5,947 nt of DNA from an uncultured bacterium (GTDB lineage: Bacteria; Bacillota_A; Clostridia; Oscillospirales; Oscillospiraceae): the NCBI GenBank assembly GCA_905214605.1, contig CAJMMY010000074.1, forward strand, positions 1 through 5,947, in the 5' to 3' direction. Below the pieces are notes generated by a model. It saw only the letters and a list, made by a program, of their open reading frames with translations. It ran no database searches and was not told the origin of the DNA. A program made the position numbers and the translations under genes. Positions 4,467-5,947 of the stretch are shown here, piece after piece. Within the stretch, counting starts at the first letter, position 1; each line of letters begins with the position of its first letter.

Positions 4467-5947
4467 TTATTCTTCGGTACCGTCCACACCGACCACGGCG
4501 ATGTGCAGCTCGTCCAGCTGCTTCTGCTCCACGGTGCTGGGAGCGCTCATCATCAGGTCCTGTGCGTTTTTGTTCATGGGGAAAGGAATGATTTCCCGAA
4601 TGGTCTCGGCGCCGCTGAGCAGCATCACCATACGGTCCACGCCCGGTGCGATACCGGCATGGGGAGGTGCGCCGTAGCAGAATGCGTTGAACATGGCGGG
4701 GAACTTGGCCTTTACGTCCTCTTCGCCCAGACCGACCATCTCGAATGCTTTGACCATGATTTCGGGGTCATGGTTCCGCACAGCGCCGGAGCTCAGCTCC
4801 ACGCCGTTGCACACCAGGTCGTACTGGAATGCGTTGATGGTCAGGGGGTCCACCTCGCCCTTTTCTGCGGCCAGCAGAACCTCCAGACCGCCGTTGGGCA
4901 TGGAGAACGGGTTGTGGCAGAACTCCAGCTTGCCGGATTCTTCGCCGATTTCGTACATGGGGAAGTCCACAATCCAGCAGAACTCGTACCGCTCGGTATC
5001 CATGTGCTTGGGGCAGAATGCGCCCAGCTTGTTCCGCAGAACGCCGGCAGTTTTCTGTGCGGCCAGCTTTTTGCCGGCGGTCAGACCCACAAAGCAGCCC
5101 TTGCTCAGACCCAGAGCGGCAACCACCTGCTCCTTGATGGGCTGCACAAACTTGGCAATGCCGCCCACGATTTCCTCGTTTTCGTCATAGCGGAACCAGT
5201 AAGCCTTTTCGCCGGACTGCACTTCCACGTCGGCGCACAGCTTGTCAATCTGTTTCCGGGTGCCCTCGAAGTCGGTGACCACGATCGCCTTTACGGTGTT
5301 GCCCTCAAAGGGTCCGAAACCGCAGCCGGACAGCAGCTCGGTTGCGTCCTGCACGGTCAGGTCGATGCGCAGGTCGGGCTTGTCGGAGCCGTAGGTTTCC
5401 ATTGCCTCGGCATAGCCGATGCGGCGGAAGGGAGGCTGAGAGGCAACGTTATAGGTGCCGTATTTTGCAAAGATGGGGGGCAGTACGTCTTCCAGAACGG
5501 CAAAGACGTCTTCCTGATTGGCGAAAGCCATTTCCATATCCAGCTGATAGAACTCGCCGGGGCTGCGGTCGCCCCGAGCGTCCTCGTCACGGAAGCAGGG
5601 GGCAATCTGGAAGTAACGGTCAAAGCCTGCGGTCATCAGCAGCTGCTTGAACTGCTGAGGAGCCTGGGGCAGGGCGTAGAACTTGCCGGGATGCTTCCGG
5701 GCGGGCACCAGATAGTCTCGTGCGCCCTCGGGAGAAGATGCGGTCAGAATGGGGGTGGTGATTTCCATGAAACCGTGGTCCATCATGGCGCTGCGGAGTG
5801 CGGCAATCACCTGGCTGCGGAGAATGATGTTCTGTTTCACAGCGGGGTTACGCAGGTCCAGATACCGATATTTCAGACGAATGGACTCGTCTGCATCGGT
5901 GGAGCGGTTGATTTCAAAGGGCAGCTCGTTGTAGCGGCATTTGCCCA
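4467..5947 (-). CDS. aspS: Aspartyl-tRNA synthetase, N-terminus cut off by the window edge
   Basis: The frame is open to the window edge: 493 codons counting the stop, plus two bases. The visible part starts GKCRYNELPFEINRST, the linker after the OB-fold anticodon-binding domain, so roughly the first 100 residues are missing. The GTG at 5840 is an internal valine (YRYLDLRNPAVKQN), not a start. Numbered from the edge, it shows PEGARDYLVP (72-81), motif 2 FRDEDARGDRSPGEFYQL (118-135), YGSDKPDLR (185-193), a GAD-type insert (~205-320), CHNPFSMPNGG (343-353), NGVELSSGAVRNH (380-392) and motif 3 GIAPGVDRMVMLL (431-443, R438). The enzyme charges tRNA-Asp with aspartate in the cytoplasm. RSPGEFYQLD and HNPFSMPxGG are wordings I associate with alphaproteobacterial-type AspRS, not the Bacillus/E. 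coli form (PEFTQ, HHPF). The residues that separate discriminating from non-discriminating enzymes lie mostly beyond the window. Confidence 0.96.
   Translation of the reverse strand, partial: GKCRYNELPFEINRSTDADESIRLKYRYLDLRNPAVKQNIILRSQVIAALRSAMMDHGFMEITTPILTASSPEGARDYLVPARKHPGKFYALPQAPQQFKQLLMTAGFDRYFQIAPCFRDEDARGDRSPGEFYQLDMEMAFANQEDVFAVLEDVLPPIFAKYGTYNVASQPPFRRIGYAEAMETYGSDKPDLRIDLTVQDATELLSGCGFGPFEGNTVKAIVVTDFEGTRKQIDKLCADVEVQSGEKAYWFRYDENEEIVGGIAKFVQPIKEQVVAALGLSKGCFVGLTAGKKLAAQKTAGVLRNKLGAFCPKHMDTERYEFCWIVDFPMYEIGEESGKLEFCHNPFSMPNGGLEVLLAAEKGEVDPLTINAFQYDLVCNGVELSSGAVRNHDPEIMVKAFEMVGLGEEDVKAKFPAMFNAFCYGAPPHAGIAPGVDRMVMLLSGAETIREIIPFPMNKNAQDLMMSAPSTVEQKQLDELHIAVVGVDGTEE

Noticed and set aside
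3530..4591. 353-codon plus-strand open frame antisense to the aldolase
   Set aside because: It is a shadow of the aldolase gene, runs through the aspS terminator hairpin into the 3' end of aspS, and shows no domain or ribosome binding site.
4467..5840. aspS starting at the GTG at 5840
   Set aside because: The frame continues to the window edge with conserved AspRS sequence (LPFEI, RLKYRYLDLR), so that GTG encodes an internal valine.

Overview
The window looks like chromosomal DNA from a fairly GC-rich Gram-positive gut-type bacterium, most likely class Clostridia (Oscillospirales-like). The clues are AGGAGG-type ribosome binding sites, an intergenic palindromic element of a kind I recall from that group, and the families of the encoded proteins. 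This placement is inference; no rRNA or other marker is present.

Right two-thirds (2559-5947, minus strand): the window cuts into aspS (aspartyl-tRNA synthetase), whose N-terminal part lies beyond base 5947. aspS ends at 4467 and is followed by a clear hairpin terminator (4422-4457). Next, after a strong Shine-Dalgarno, comes a three-gene minus-strand cluster. It holds an HpcH/HpaI-family aldolase (4336-3554), an acyltransferase-3 membrane protein that overlaps the aldolase stop by ATGA (3557-2559), and a YifB/ComM-type AAA+ ATPase 18 nt further on (2540-1023). Spacing and overlap argue for one transcription unit, although the three products share no obvious pathway.

Intergenic block (700-1022): this holds a symmetric hairpin suited to terminating both convergent genes. 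It also holds a roughly 160-bp symmetric palindromic element (837-998) made of paired small hairpins and flanked by identical 13-bp direct repeats. Differences between its two halves preserve base pairing inside each hairpin, which is the most interesting structural signal in the window.

Left end (1-699): an AT-rich plus-strand gene encodes a small single-pass membrane or exported protein. Its true start is probably the GTG at 265, not the upstream ATG at 193. It is preceded by a GC-rich stretch (about 1-165) that folds into four consecutive stem-loops. That stretch may be a structured RNA or another dispersed repeat. The contrast in composition suggests this end is accessory DNA beside a conserved housekeeping block. 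No CRISPR array, tRNA, rRNA or transposase gene is visible.
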